The notes under the pieces: model-generated
Database searches by the model: none
What the model saw: only the letters and a program-made list of their open reading frames with translations
What the model was told of the DNA's origin: nothing
From: Phanerodontia chrysosporium
Taxonomy: Eukaryota; Basidiomycota; Agaricomycetes; Polyporales; Phanerochaetaceae
Direction: 5' to 3'
NCBI GenBank assembly: GCA_001910725.1
Contig: MJGA01000025.1
Span: 372,001 to 436,000 of the forward strand
DNA length: 64,000 bases
Program-made: the position numbers and the translations under genes
In this document: positions 34,872-45,103 of the stretch, one piece after another
Numbering within the stretch: the first letter of the stretch is position 1
How the letters are laid out: each line of letters begins with the position of its first letter

Positions 34872-37800
34872 GGGGAATGTCTAGGAGGCCAGCCCAGCGG
34901 TGGCGGCACTGGCGAATGGCGAGCTGCTCGCACGCGTAGAGATACGGGGTGCCGAATTCTTCGGTGTAGGGCAGCAGGCACTCCAGGTCGCGGGTCGTCG
35001 GCTCCTCGAGGGTCCACTTCTCGGCCAAATACGTCGGTAGGTCGTAGGCTTGCGTTTCATGTAGGACGGCCTGCGCGCGGCCAAGGAGGTGGCAACGGGT
35101 CGCAGTCATCGCTACGATCTTCGTGGTCGTGGTAGCAGGGCGTTCAGCACGGCGCCGAGGGTCGAGATGCGGGGGGATGATCTCGCCGTACGTCCTGAGG
35201 CGGATGTAGCGCATGTGGATGGTGCCGTGTTCGTCTCGGGCGAGCGAATATTGATACATGAAGCTGATGTGGGGCGGCCTAATATGCGGGCCTGCGTTTT
35301 CGTAGAGGTGTTGGACGGGCGAGGGGGTATGATGTTGCGGCGTCGTTTGCCTGGTTTCCTCGGAGGCAGCGCGGCTGAACGTAGAGCTGGCGTCACTCAC
35401 CGAGCCCTCGGTCATATCCCAATCCTCCTCTCTATCCCGTCTCTCGTCCTTCTGCCTCCAGTCCTCGCGTACTTCCCCTTCCTCAGCCTCGCTCATCTCG
35501 CTCCAGCTCTCGCTGCGAGCTGGATGGACGAGGTTGGGTAAGTGCGGGCGTACAATGCGTGGTTGCTGGTACTCACCGCCTTCGGCGTGGCCTGGGGTGC
35601 GTATCTCGTCGTCCGAGCCCATAGTCGACCTCGTGGACACACTCTGGGTGTCGTCCATGTCACTGTCAGGCTCGGCGGCGTCGGCGGCGGCATTGTCAGC
35701 GCGGTTGTGCTGCTGCAACGTCCTGCCTACGCTGGCACCAAAGGTGGGGCTGTAAGGCGGGGGGCTGAGTTCGTGATCATGATGAGCAGTCTCGGCAGCG
35801 TTGCCAGCAGGGGGGATTTCGTGTACGCGGTGGTAATCGTCGCGGTGCGGAAGGTTGTCGGCGTCCGCGCCGTAAAGTCCGGATGCCTGGCTCGCGTGGC
35901 CATCACGGGCATCACCATTGATGCGCCACCAGGTCGCCGGCTCCCAACTTCGGTAGTCATTGGTCCAAAAATCCTCTTCCTCTTCGTGTCGGGGCACCCA
36001 GCTCTGGCATACACCGAGGAAACATCGGCTTTCGAGTACACGAAAGCGCGATGAGTCCAGGATGCCGCAAGCGGTGTCGCGGACGTGCTCGGTGCGTACT
36101 CGATAGATCTTCCAGGCGGTCGCGCCGGTCTGGTCGGCCTGCGCGCTGAGTTCGAGCACGGGCGTGGTGCGGATTCTTCTCCCTTCGCGCTGACCTGCTT
36201 CTTCCTCAGGTCCAGCGGGTCTCTCCTGCGGTCCAGGTACGTGCATCATCCATGACTCTGGCCTCTGTCCGGCTAATCCTAGTCTGAAGGTCCATTTGCC
36301 GGCCTCCTCGAAGGTCTGGCAAGCGGTCGGCCAGCTTTCGAGGCCGTCAAGTCGGTGTCCACCTTCGAAGCCCATCACCTCGCGGTAGAAGAGCCTGGCG
36401 TTGTGGCGATCGAGGCTTTCGCGGATTACTTCAGGTAGGTACCCCGGCTGCGACAAGGTGAGTAGCACGCGCGGCAGCGGCGTGTCTGTCAGCAGCCAGA
36501 CGTCGTTCCTTTCAAGGAACCGTGGGTTGGGACAGCCGTTATAGGCTTCGATAATCGCGTGGCCTTCGAAGCGCAGCGGTGCGCAGTCGAGGCCGTTCGG
36601 GTGGATCTCGTAGAAGGTGCGTGCCGTGTAATAAGTGATATGGGTCGGGTTGTCTCGCTGATAATCAATCGGTTGTAGCATATCGACGTCTTCGCCGTCG
36701 GGCGCGTCGATCCGCTCGGGTTTCTCGAGTGGCCAGAACACCAGGGGCCATCGGCTGTGGCCGATGGAGGTCGCCTGGGGTTTGTCGACTTGCCCCAGCA
36801 CCGAGTCGAGGTCATGGCAGGTCATGTACGTCTCGAGGACGCTGCCATCGACTTCAGGGATCATCCCCTCGACTCCCCTAGGTAACTGGTGAGTAAACTT
36901 TAAGGTGATGTGATCGTACACTCGGTCATGCTGATCCATTTCTTCGTGCAGCTCCTTCGTTCCCCTTGAGACCTCGGCGTCAGGGTCCATGAGGCGGACG
37001 TTTCCCTCAATCTTGAGGCGGCATGCGAGCTCTACAAGCGTGCGCAGTCTGGGGAAACGGTGCAGGTCGACGCAGGCGAAGGGGACGGTGGCCATGTCCG
37101 CAAGCACAGGAGGGCAGGGGGGACGAGTCTCCCTCTGCTTCGGCAGGGCCTCCTTAAATGCTTGCTGGGCCGAGTCACTTTCCTTCTCGTCGCGCAGCTC
37201 TTCGATCGGTAAGTCTTGAATTTCGATCAGCAGTATGGTCGGCTGATCTCTTTCTTCGTCATCCTGAGGCGTTTGCAGGCCGTTGTGTATTGCAGGGGCT
37301 CGTCCCTGATCATTGCGCGATACCGGGGTCGCACGCAGAGTTGCGCTTGCCGCGGTAAGTTCGATTAATTCTTCCAGCTCTTGAATCGACTGGGTGAGGC
37401 TTTGCAGAGCCTCCTGCTGACCCGTATCGTCTTCTGTCCAGGTTGCTTGAGTGGCCCAATCGTGCTCGCCGTCCTGCGCCAGCAGATGGGGCGTGGCGCG
37501 GCTTGCCCGGAGGCTTTCTTCGCTAGGTATGTCGCCGGGTTCCAGGTTTTCGTCGCTGATGTCATTAACTGCACCCGCCAGGCTGGATAGATCGAGCAAA
37601 TCTTCGATCTCCATGGCCTCCGGTGAGTTTCCGGTCTCCTGACCGTTCTCCTGTCGTGTGGCGTTGACCATAGGGGCTTCGTCTTGCGTTCTTGCAGCGC
37701 ATTCGCGGTACCGAGCGGCCAGAGTGCTCACAAAGCCAGGTAGTGGCGTCGCTGCGGTGCCGCGCATATCCAGATCGACAATAAGTCGCGCTAGGTACGT

Positions 37801-40800
37801 TCTTCCGACATTCAGGACTTGCTCGCGCGTTGCCCAGCCGAGCATCGCGTTCCTGATCTGCCACTCACGCTCACAGGACTGCCGATCGCTTTCAGGGGTA
37901 CGCCACGGTTGACTCAAATGGTAATATCCATTCCTTTCGTCCTCCGCTATCTGCAACAGCTGACGGTCGAGGCTCTCGAGCAGGCGTTGCTCGGCCAGGT
38001 ACTGTGCTAATCGGTACCTGGAGGCCGTCATGTGGCCCAGCCGATCTAGCAAGGTCTCGACATCTCGTCGGGCCTCTGCTACCTCCCGTTCTGTGCGCGT
38101 TCCTGGCGGTCTCGGCAGCATTCGTCCGATATCTTGTAGGTGGCGCGTTCGTCTTGTGGCCATGCAGTTTGCTGACATATTCGTGAGCTCCTGCAGCACT
38201 CGGGTCTCATCGTTCTCGTTCAGAACGATGGCGAAGACTTCTTCGCGTGGCTCCGGTACGTCTCCTAATCCGTCTCCTGTTGCTTGCTTCTTCTCACTCC
38301 TTTCTCCCTCAGCGAGATCGCCTTCTGACTGGTAGCAGGGTCTAGCCTTCAGGGGCTCGGTCAGACGGGTGTCTGCGTCCTCTGAAGACTCACCTCGGCC
38401 TGGCATTGCCAGGGGCTGGCGGTCAGGTACGTTCTCGTGCTCTTCTCCGTCCGTGACTGAGTTGTTCTCAGCGTATGACTCCAGCCTTCGATCGGCCGTG
38501 CTCGTCGGGGCCTCGTATTCTCCTGGCTCGTCCAGGGGAACGAGATCTGGTAAGTCGTCTTCTTGCTCCTCGTCCTCCATCATCTCTGTACGGCTGCCTT
38601 TGTTTGTCCAGCGCGACAGGCGGTCGGCTTTGCGTTGCGTCAGATCGGGGGCGAGGTTCAGAAGCTGAGACTTCTGGAACCTTTCTTTGGTGAGCTTCAT
38701 TCGTTCATTCAGGTCGTGGTCGTATTGCTGAATGAGGTTCGCCAGGTGGCGTAGGCTCTCAGTGAGCTCCTCGGGTAGGTGGCGTTCTTCGTCGCTGTAC
38801 TGGCTTGCTAACGAGTCTTCACAGTCGGTTTCTTCCTCATCAGACGGCAGGCTTGAGTCCGAGGCCGTGCTTGAAGCCTCGGGCACCTCGTTGGGGGTCG
38901 AATCAGGCTGTCCCCCGCCCATGGGTAAGTTGTCCCACAGTTTGGAGATCACGCGGCCGCAGAATTGACCGGCGCGCATGAGCAGCCTTCCCAACGGTCC
39001 TCCGTCTTCTGGGAAGTGCGCATCTTCGTTGAGGAGGATCAAGCCTCCTGGCATGGTGAGCGGTTCCTCGATTTCTTCTTCTGCTCCTTCTTCATCGTGC
39101 TCATCTCCTTCCTTCGCCAGGTAGTACACTTCTTCAACCTCGGTATCTCCGTCGTGCCCTCCTGGACTTCCTTCGCCTTTAGGGAATCCCTTTTGTGGCG
39201 CGTCCGCCTGTTGGGTATGTTTCTTCTCGCGTTTGGTGCTGGTTTCGTCTTGCTGACTTCGTGTGGCGTCGCGTTCTTCCTTCGCGACGATGGTGGCGTC
39301 ACTATTCTTTATTTCTTCAGGGAGTTCTTCAATGTTTGCAGTGGCATATTGACGAGTAAGTCCTCTTCCTTGGGTCTTAGCCTCGGTTATGGCATATACT
39401 GATAACGGGCTGGCAGTGGCGTAATTCGTGTGGCGCTCTTGAGTTTCGTAGTACTGCCCTTGTTCATGGGCTCGTGCTTGTGCTGTAGATCGCGAAATAT
39501 ATTCTGCAATGTCAGGATCAATGTCATCGGGGGTGACTAAAATTTCATAGTTGACCCTCAATGCTTTGTCCTTAAATTGCAGATATGTTCCGTCCAGCCT
39601 TTCGTCTATTGAGACGAAATTTCCTCGCTGCCAAGGTCTTCCCAATAATAAATCAAAGGGAGCCTTACGGCCAACGTACATATTAGCGTAGGTAAGTACA
39701 GCGCCACATGACAGTGGCACATGCTGTACAAATCCAGCTAAAGTACCTTCGCCTCCATTTGCATCGCCCATGGTGATTCGCTGAGTAATGTCCATCGGAC
39801 GGGCCAGGCAATTTAGCCAGACCTTATGATGTACAATATTCAATTGCGAACCAGTATCCACAATGGCGAGTATCGGAACTCCATCGCATTCCATACGCAG
39901 CTTGATTAATTGCCCACGAGTCCGAGGCATGAATGCAGCAGCAGCTACAGGCATTTCTGGAGGCAGGGAATTTGCGTATTCTGCAAGGTGCGCATTTGGC
40001 TTGGCTTCTTGCGATTTGACTGATTTAACCTTGATGACCTCTTGAACCTGCTGGCTAATTTCTTTTGATACAGCCAGCAGTTCTCCGACTGCCATTGTAA
40101 CCGGAGTTCTCAGAACCTTGTCCAGAACAAGTTTTGAGTCTACGGCACTTTGGAGGTCCGATTTGCGAGGCATGCGTTTCTCGTCCTTGTCCTTGCGGGG
40201 TTCGGGTTCTCCCATGGTAATGTCCTCATTTCCTCTCTCCCGTCCTTTATCCTTTCTGATTTTCTTGGCAACGGCAGGATCTTCTTCATATGCTCGGGGG
40301 TCTTGCGGGTTAAAAGCTTGCTTATGAACATCCACCGGAGTTGGGTTTATGGCTTGCGGAGGTCGCGGAATTCCTTGGGGTACAGGTACGTTTTCCTTGT
40401 TCTTCGGCTTCTCCATTTGGCGTCTGGGAGGTACCCAGACTCCATCGAATTTCTCCTTGCGATTCGCAGTGGTTTGTTTCTCTGATCGGGTGACTGGATA
40501 TGCTTCGTTCATTTCCTCGTCACTGGAGTCATCGGCATCAGACATGTGTACTGCGGTTCTTGGGTGCTGAGCCGAGTAGACTTGTTTAGTGCCTGTCCCA
40601 GAACCGATCCCAAAAACCGAGATGTAGTTGCTTTGCGGAGACATGGCTCGCTTGATAGCAGATACCAGAGGTTCATCCATGGTTGCTTTCATTATTGGAG
40701 CACCGGACGTGAAGATGTATCGCCCGCGCTGGTTGCGGGTAATGACACCCTTCTTCACGTATTCTTGAACGGCTTCACAATTATTTATGCTGTGGCCTGA

Positions 40801-41820
40801 TTCACCACAGCCAAAGCATGTCCTTTGGAAGTATCCTCCCGGTGCTGAGCTAGTGCCTTGCATATGGGGTGGAACATCGCGTTCATTTGGTCTGGCTCGT
40901 CGAGCTTGCATTTGTTGTTCGCGGGGTGTTGGAATGATGTGTCGTATGTCGGGATTCAAGGTGTACGCCTTGAAGTAGATCGCCGCATAACGTGAGTCAT
41001 TCACGGACATGCGCGAAAGCTGTTCAACAAGATCTTCAAGCTGTTTATCCTCAGTAGAGGATTTCTTTTCCGCTACGATTCTTTCCTTCTGGCGGCGAAA
41101 CAATTTAAGAGGTGCATCTGAATCCGACTCTGAAGTAATTCCAGAGCTTCGGTGTTCAGTTACATCCTTCTTCTTTTCGTTTGCCTTTTTCTTGCTTGCA
41201 TGGCTTCCAGACTTGCGGCGGTGTCTCTTGTGATGACGCTCCTCATCCGATGATTCAGAGTCGCTATCACTTGTGTCGGAGTCTGAAGTTTCAGACTCCG
41301 AGGAAGAGGAGTCATCGCTATGTTCCGAACTGACGCGCTCGGTATCAAAGCGATCTCGCCTAAGCAAGTTCTGCGCAGCCTTGCAGACATCATCCTCGCC
41401 AAAGGGTTTCTCCAGGTCATGATTGGGGTTTTGGGCCATGAGCCTAGCCTCCAATATGTCTCGGAACCTCTGCGGGATTCCAAGCCAGAAGTTGGTTTCG
41501 TATTCGGTGCTTGTAATCTTCTTGTGCTGCAGTAGCCAGCCTGCGATGCGGACGTATCCTCTGCGGTACTTCATCCAGGCGGCCAAATCCTTGATCTTTC
41601 CTTTCTCTGACTGGGTAATGTACTTACCCACGTCAGAGATTCGGAATCGCTTCTTGTCTCGTTCGGCTTCGTAGTAATTCTTGAAATCGTCTTGAAAGGC
41701 TCGCCAGTTACGGGCTTCGTAACTCTTTAGGCCTTGTAGGGTTTCGCGTACTGTTCTCGAACAGTAGTGGATAAGGTTTTCGATCTTGTCCTTATCCTGC
41801 GTAACATTGCATTTGGTGCA
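34675..41820 (-). CDS. Gypsy gag-protease polyprotein with ~1650-codon unknown extension (5' truncated)
   Basis: One uninterrupted frame from the repeat A junction at 41820 to a stop at 34675, over 2370 codons. The upstream end has gag-like helices (ENLIHYCSRTVRETLQGL, NWRAFQDDFKNYYEAERD, WLGIPQRFRDILEARL), a zinc knuckle CFGCGESGHSINNC near 40815, and a retropepsin with VDTGSQLNIVHHKVW near 39850 and LLLGRPWQRGNF. After the protease the frame does not stop but continues about 1650 codons. This extension starts acidic and low-complexity, contains folded-looking parts (FACVDLHRFPRLRTLVELAC, LVFWPLEKPERID, WTFRLGLAGQRPESWMMHV), and ends YGEAH. I recognise no domain in it. The DNA there is visibly richer in G+C than the gag and pol parts. 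The gag start and 5' LTR are missing. Confidence 0.8.
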   Translation of the reverse strand, partial: CTKCNVTQDKDKIENLIHYCSRTVRETLQGLKSYEARNWRAFQDDFKNYYEAERDKKRFRISDVGKYITQSEKGKIKDLAAWMKYRRGYVRIAGWLLQHKKITSTEYETNFWLGIPQRFRDILEARLMAQNPNHDLEKPFGEDDVCKAAQNLLRRDRFDTERVSSEHSDDSSSSESETSDSDTSDSDSESSDEERHHKRHRRKSGSHASKKKANEKKKDVTEHRSSGITSESDSDAPLKLFRRQKERIVAEKKSSTEDKQLEDLVEQLSRMSVNDSRYAAIYFKAYTLNPDIRHIIPTPREQQMQARRARPNERDVPPHMQGTSSAPGGYFQRTCFGCGESGHSINNCEAVQEYVKKGVITRNQRGRYIFTSGAPIMKATMDEPLVSAIKRAMSPQSNYISVFGIGSGTGTKQVYSAQHPRTAVHMSDADDSSDEEMNEAYPVTRSEKQTTANRKEKFDGVWVPPRRQMEKPKNKENVPVPQGIPRPPQAINPTPVDVHKQAFNPQDPRAYEEDPAVAKKIRKDKGRERGNEDITMGEPEPRKDKDEKRMPRKSDLQSAVDSKLVLDKVLRTPVTMAVGELLAVSKEISQQVQEVIKVKSVKSQEAKPNAHLAEYANSLPPEMPVAAAAFMPRTRGQLIKLRMECDGVPILAIVDTGSQLNIVHHKVWLNCLARPMDITQRITMGDANGGEGTLAGFVQHVPLSCGAVLTYANMYVGRKAPFDLLLGRPWQRGNFVSIDERLDGTYLQFKDKALRVNYEILVTPDDIDPDIAEYISRSTAQARAHEQGQYYETQERHTNYATASPLSVYAITEAKTQGRGLTRQYATANIEELPEEIKNSDATIVAKEERDATRSQQDETSTKREKKHTQQADAPQKGFPKGEGSPGGHDGDTEVEEVYYLAKEGDEHDEEGAEEEIEEPLTMPGGLILLNEDAHFPEDGGPLGRLLMRAGQFCGRVISKLWDNLPMGGGQPDSTPNEVPEASSTASDSSLPSDEEETDCEDSLASQYSDEERHLPEELTESLRHLANLIQQYDHDLNERMKLTKERFQKSQLLNLAPDLTQRKADRLSRWTNKGSRTEMMEDEEQEDDLPDLVPLDEPGEYEAPTSTADRRLESYAENNSVTDGEEHENVPDRQPLAMPGRGESSEDADTRLTEPLKARPCYQSEGDLAEGERSEKKQATGDGLGDVPEPREEVFAIVLNENDETRVLQELTNMSANCMATRRTRHLQDIGRMLPRPPGTRTEREVAEARRDVETLLDRLGHMTASRYRLAQYLAEQRLLESLDRQLLQIAEDERNGYYHLSQPWRTPESDRQSCEREWQIRNAMLGWATREQVLNVGRTYLARLIVDLDMRGTAATPLPGFVSTLAARYRECAARTQDEAPMVNATRQENGQETGNSPEAMEIEDLLDLSSLAGAVNDISDENLEPGDIPSEESLRASRATPHLLAQDGEHDWATQATWTEDDTGQQEALQSLTQSIQELEELIELTAASATLRATPVSRNDQGRAPAIHNGLQTPQDDEERDQPTILLIEIQDLPIEELRDEKESDSAQQAFKEALPKQRETRPPCPPVLADMATVPFACVDLHRFPRLRTLVELACRLKIEGNVRLMDPDAEVSRGTKELHEEMDQHDRVYDHITLKFTHQLPRGVEGMIPEVDGSVLETYMTCHDLDSVLGQVDKPQATSIGHSRWPLVFWPLEKPERIDAPDGEDVDMLQPIDYQRDNPTHITYYTARTFYEIHPNGLDCAPLRFEGHAIIEAYNGCPNPRFLERNDVWLLTDTPLPRVLLTLSQPGYLPEVIRESLDRHNARLFYREVMGFEGGHRLDGLESWPTACQTFEEAGKWTFRLGLAGQRPESWMMHVPGPQERPAGPEEEAGQREGRRIRTTPVLELSAQADQTGATAWKIYRVRTEHVRDTACGILDSSRFRVLESRCFLGVCQSWVPRHEEEEDFWTNDYRSWEPATWWRINGDARDGHASQASGLYGADADNLPHRDDYHRVHEIPPAGNAAETAHHDHELSPPPYSPTFGASVGRTLQQHNRADNAAADAAEPDSDMDDTQSVSTRSTMGSDDEIRTPGHAEGGEYQQPRIVRPHLPNLVHPARSESWSEMSEAEEGEVREDWRQKDERRDREEDWDMTEGSVSDASSTFSRAASEETRQTTPQHHTPSPVQHLYENAGPHIRPPHISFMYQYSLARDEHGTIHMRYIRLRTYGEIIPPHLDPRRRAERPATTTTKIVAMTATRCHLLGRAQAVLHETQAYDLPTYLAEKWTLEEPTTRDLECLLPYTEEFGTPYLYACEQLAIRQCRHRWAGLLDIPHAADYVRECDAILAYGLGEPDEEQVRADRLAGYIGTPSYITPVTLYHIGNHTSTPLPLDDYGEAH

Positions 41821-43079
41821 TTATGCCTAGATTCTTGCTGTCGGTTCAGGGTACATGTTGGGTTCAGGATGGGGCTAAGTACGGGTTCATGGTTATTAGA
41901 GGGTTAAGGTGGGTTTAACTAGGGTTGAAGGTGAAGTATCTGAAGTGGTGCTGAGACAGCCTATGCGCCGCGAATGTTTTGACACACTCGCGGCGAACTG
42001 ACGTGAATGGTCATGGTCCCATATACACATGGGTCAGCCGCGATTGTTTCGTGACAGTCGCGGCGATGCCTACCTTTTTTCGCGATCATGGGCATTTGCA
42101 GCAGTCTGAGCCATTTTTTAAATTAAATAATAATCATATCGCATCCAAATAAAATCGCAAAAATAGGGGTGCATCGCCGCGAGTGTTTCGTGACACTCGC
42201 GGCGATACCTACCATTTTTCGCGATTTTTTCATGGTTGTTTGCAGCAGCCAGACCCAATATTAAATTAAATAATGATCATATCGCATCCAAATAAAATCG
42301 CAAAAATGGGGGTGTATCGCCGCGAGTGTTTCGTGACACTCGCGGCGATGCCTACCATTTTTCGCGATTTTTTCATGGTCGTTTGCAGCAGCCTGACCCA
42401 ATATTAAATTAAATAATGATCATATCGCATCCAAATAAAATCGCAAAAATAGGGGTGCATCGCCGCGAGTGTTTCGTGACATTCGCGGCGATACCTACCA
42501 TTTTCTGCGATTTCTTCATGTGCACTTCGGTGGCCTGAGTAATTGTTTAAATTAAATAATAATCATATCTCATCCAAATAAAATTGCATGAATTGGCATA
42601 TATCGCCGCGACTGTTTCGTGACATTCGCGGCGATGCCTACCATTTTTCGCGATTTTTCCATGGGCGTTTGCAGTCAGGATTAAATAGTTATTCAAGAAT
42701 GAAATCCTAAATTATAAACTGCAAGTACAGTGTTTTACCACTTTTTGAGAAACTAATTTTTTACGATGATGAACCCATATTGACATGGGTCAGCTGCAGG
42801 TGTTCTGTGACATATGCAGTGGACTGACACAGATCAAGGGTCATATTGATATGGGTCAGCCACAACTGTTTCAAGACACTTGCGGCGAACTGAGTCACTT
42901 TTTACATTAACTAATAATGATATCTCATCCAAATAAAATCGCTGAAATTGGCACAAATCGCCACCACTGTTCGACAACATTCACGGCAATTACTATTATT
43001 TTTCGTGATTTTGCCATGGGCATTTGCAGTTAAAATTAAATGATTATTCAAGAATGAAACCATAAATTATAAACTGCTG
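41820..43079 (+). repeat. Repeat A, copy 2 (longest, about nine hairpin units)
   Basis: Starts TTATGCCTAGATTCTTGCTG directly after the gag frame. The first ~330 bp differ from copy 1 by only a few bases. It has more tandem hairpin units than copy 1 (near 41966, 42037, 42174, 42316, 42461, 42601, 42795, 42855, 42957), some with a GGGGTGCATCGCC variant. Unit number therefore varies between copies, as in tandem arrays that expand by slippage or unequal exchange. Confidence 0.8.
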
Positions 43080-43521
43080 TCATGGCGCTGAATCTCTGAG
43101 CCAACTCTGCTCATGAAAAATGCCAGAGTTCAAGGGAAGTTACGGAGTAACACGAACACTCGGAGTTGCAAACCCTGGTGGTCGCTATGAACTTTTATTG
43201 ACCACATGCCTTTATCATCTCACAAACCTTTATCCCTTTGTTCCTGAGACAATTCCCAGATTGAAAGTATGATATATTGTGTGCATTTCCGGTCATCCAC
43301 GTGAATTCCAGACTCAGTAGTATATAAGCTCCCGTGTTAGCACTTGTATCTTCAGTTCAGATATCTACTTAGGTTTCCCCTGTACCTTCTCGACTCTGCA
43401 TAAACCCTTCTCGCAACCCTGTATAGAACTGGACACCGCCACTTCTCCGTATCTCTGACTTCAAAATCCAGGCAACGCAGACCGCCGAGGGTGCAGCCCT
43501 CTAAGACTGAAGCCAACTGTC
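43080..43521 (+). mobile_element. LTR-like segment
   Basis: Begins TGTCATGGCGCTGAATC inside a repeat A unit (after ATAAACTGC) and may end CCAACTGTCA near 43521. It contains GTAGTATATAAGCTCCCG near 43319, a TATA box followed by a C-rich leader, as in LTR promoters. No target duplication or partner LTR was found; the right border is uncertain. Confidence 0.4.
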
Positions 43522-43865
43522 ATCTGACTCCCGACCTCTGCTTTCTCTGATCCATTCTCTGTTCTCCGGCCCTATCTCTACCATGCACCTTGACATATAG
43601 TTGGGACTTATTATACTCTTAATCTGAACATGGTCACTTTACTGTATATTTCTACACTTGGATACTTATTTCAAAATGAAGCTCTGCTTGATCATGGCAA
43701 TCTGAGTCACATTTCATTCTTATCTGATGGCAAACAGGTTTGGATTGTGATAGTCTGTCATTGGATTTGTCAAATCTGACCATATCTGTGTGATACTTTT
43801 GCAGTCAGCAACACATTTTTATATTAGCTATACATATTTGAACATACAAACAACGAACATGACAG
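43522..43865. other. AT-rich spacer between LTR-like segments
   Basis: No gene, hairpin or recognisable element is visible; probably decayed mobile DNA. Confidence 0.4.
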
Positions 43866-44345
43866 TGTAGACCTATTTTTTGCATTATGTTTTGACTATT
43901 TTTGTGGTTTAATTCATTGAGGGAGGAGTTTTCCGATTGTTGAAAGTCCTAGCTGCCGACAGTTAGTGTCTGACTACTCAGATGGTGTGCCTCTGATGCT
44001 GTCAAGAGCACTAATCTGGTCACAACTGGTTCTTGGATTGCCAGAGATAGCACTGTCATTTATAATAACAGCCCTTGCTGAGATAAACGAAGCTGTCACT
44101 CTGCTGATGCAACCCCGGCCTGACATAGCCTAGGGACACAGTCAGCTGACACAAAGTCATAACACGGCGCAGTACAGCTCTGTTGCGCAGTGTAGCGTCA
44201 GGTTGCAGCGATGTTGCTTGTTATGGTGAGGACTGGCCATTGGCTGAGGTAATTGTATAGCGTGCCCTACAGTACAGTAGTATATAAGGGTAGCACTGTT
44301 TGTTGCTGTGCGTTATGTCGATATCTTGGTGAATATGAACGGCTG
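43866..44345 (+). mobile_element. Diverged homologue of the 22116 LTR-like segment
   Basis: Shares order and several exact blocks with 22116-22712: a TGTAG(A/C)CCTATTTTTTGC-like start, CAGCTGACAC, TGCGCAG, TAGTATATAAGGGTAGCACT and CTTGGT(C/G)AATA. Most differences are at positions that are C in the other copy. Borders are approximate. Confidence 0.5.
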
Positions 44346-44700
44346 GATAGGTTATTTGTTACTGTGTGATATGGTCTGGGATGCTGTTTTGTCGAGCTGT
44401 CGATTTGTGCTCAGTTTGTGGTGTGTTTGAGGTGTAGCTTAGTGACAGAGAGGTGAATAACAAGTTTTAGAATGTGAGAAATATTTTGATTTATTGTAAT
44501 GTGTGAAAATGAGATGAAGTATGTTTTTTGTTTGGATGCTGTGATGGAGGTAAAGGTTGAGAAGGAGAGTTGTAGAGGTTGATGAGAAGGTGGGGTGAAG
44601 GTAATGATGAGCTGTTTATATGGTGAATGGAAGTGAGGGTAAGTTATGGAGATGTGTTGAAATGAGGTTATGTTAGCAAATAGGTGAAGTGATGTAGTTA
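44346..44700. other. Cytosine-depleted segment
   Basis: No gene. From 44461 to 44700 the plus strand holds 4 C and 82 G in 240 nt. The rest is A and T. See the separate finding. Confidence 0.85.
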
Positions 44701-45103
44701 TTATGCCTAGATTCTTGCTGTCGGTTTAGGGTACATGTTGGGTTCAGAATGGGGCTAAGTACGGGTTCATGGTTATTAGAGGGTTAAGGTGGGTTTAACT
44801 AAGGTTGAAGGTGAAGTATCTGAAGTGGTGCTGAGACAGCCTATGCACCGCGAATGTTTTGACACACTCGCGGCGAACTGACATGAATGGTCATGGTCCC
44901 ATATACACATGGGTCAGCCGCGATTGTTTCGTGACAGTCGCGGCGATGCCTACCTTTTTTCGCGATCATGGGCATTTGCAGCAGTCTGAGCCATTTTTTA
45001 AACTAAATAATAATCATATCACATCCAAATAAAATCGCAAAAATAGGCATATATCGCCGCGAGTGTTTCGTGACACTCGCGGCGATACCTACCATTTTTT
45101 GCA
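44701..45103 (+). repeat. Repeat A, copy 3 (truncated)
   Basis: Starts TTATGCCTAGATTCTTGCTG and is nearly identical to copies 1 and 2 through three hairpins, ending in CGATACCTACCATTTTTTGCAA at the edge of the inverted-repeat region. The remaining units are missing, so the inverted-repeat cassette or a deletion replaced them. Confidence 0.8.

Larger units (their letters stand above)
30095..41820 (-). mobile_element. 5'-truncated Ty3/gypsy retrotransposon, about 11.7 kb internal region
   Basis: Minus-strand element in the order gag, protease, long extension, membrane segment, reverse transcriptase, RNase H, integrase, which is the Ty3/gypsy order. It is about twice as long as a usual 5-6 kb internal region because of the extension. 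It is cut at 41820 by repeat A copy 2. No matching 5' LTR is recognised beyond that point in the window. Confidence 0.85.

Noticed and set aside
44346..44700. RIP as the cause of cytosine loss
   Set aside because: RIP gives C-to-T on both strands; here loss is one-sided and many changes are C-to-G.
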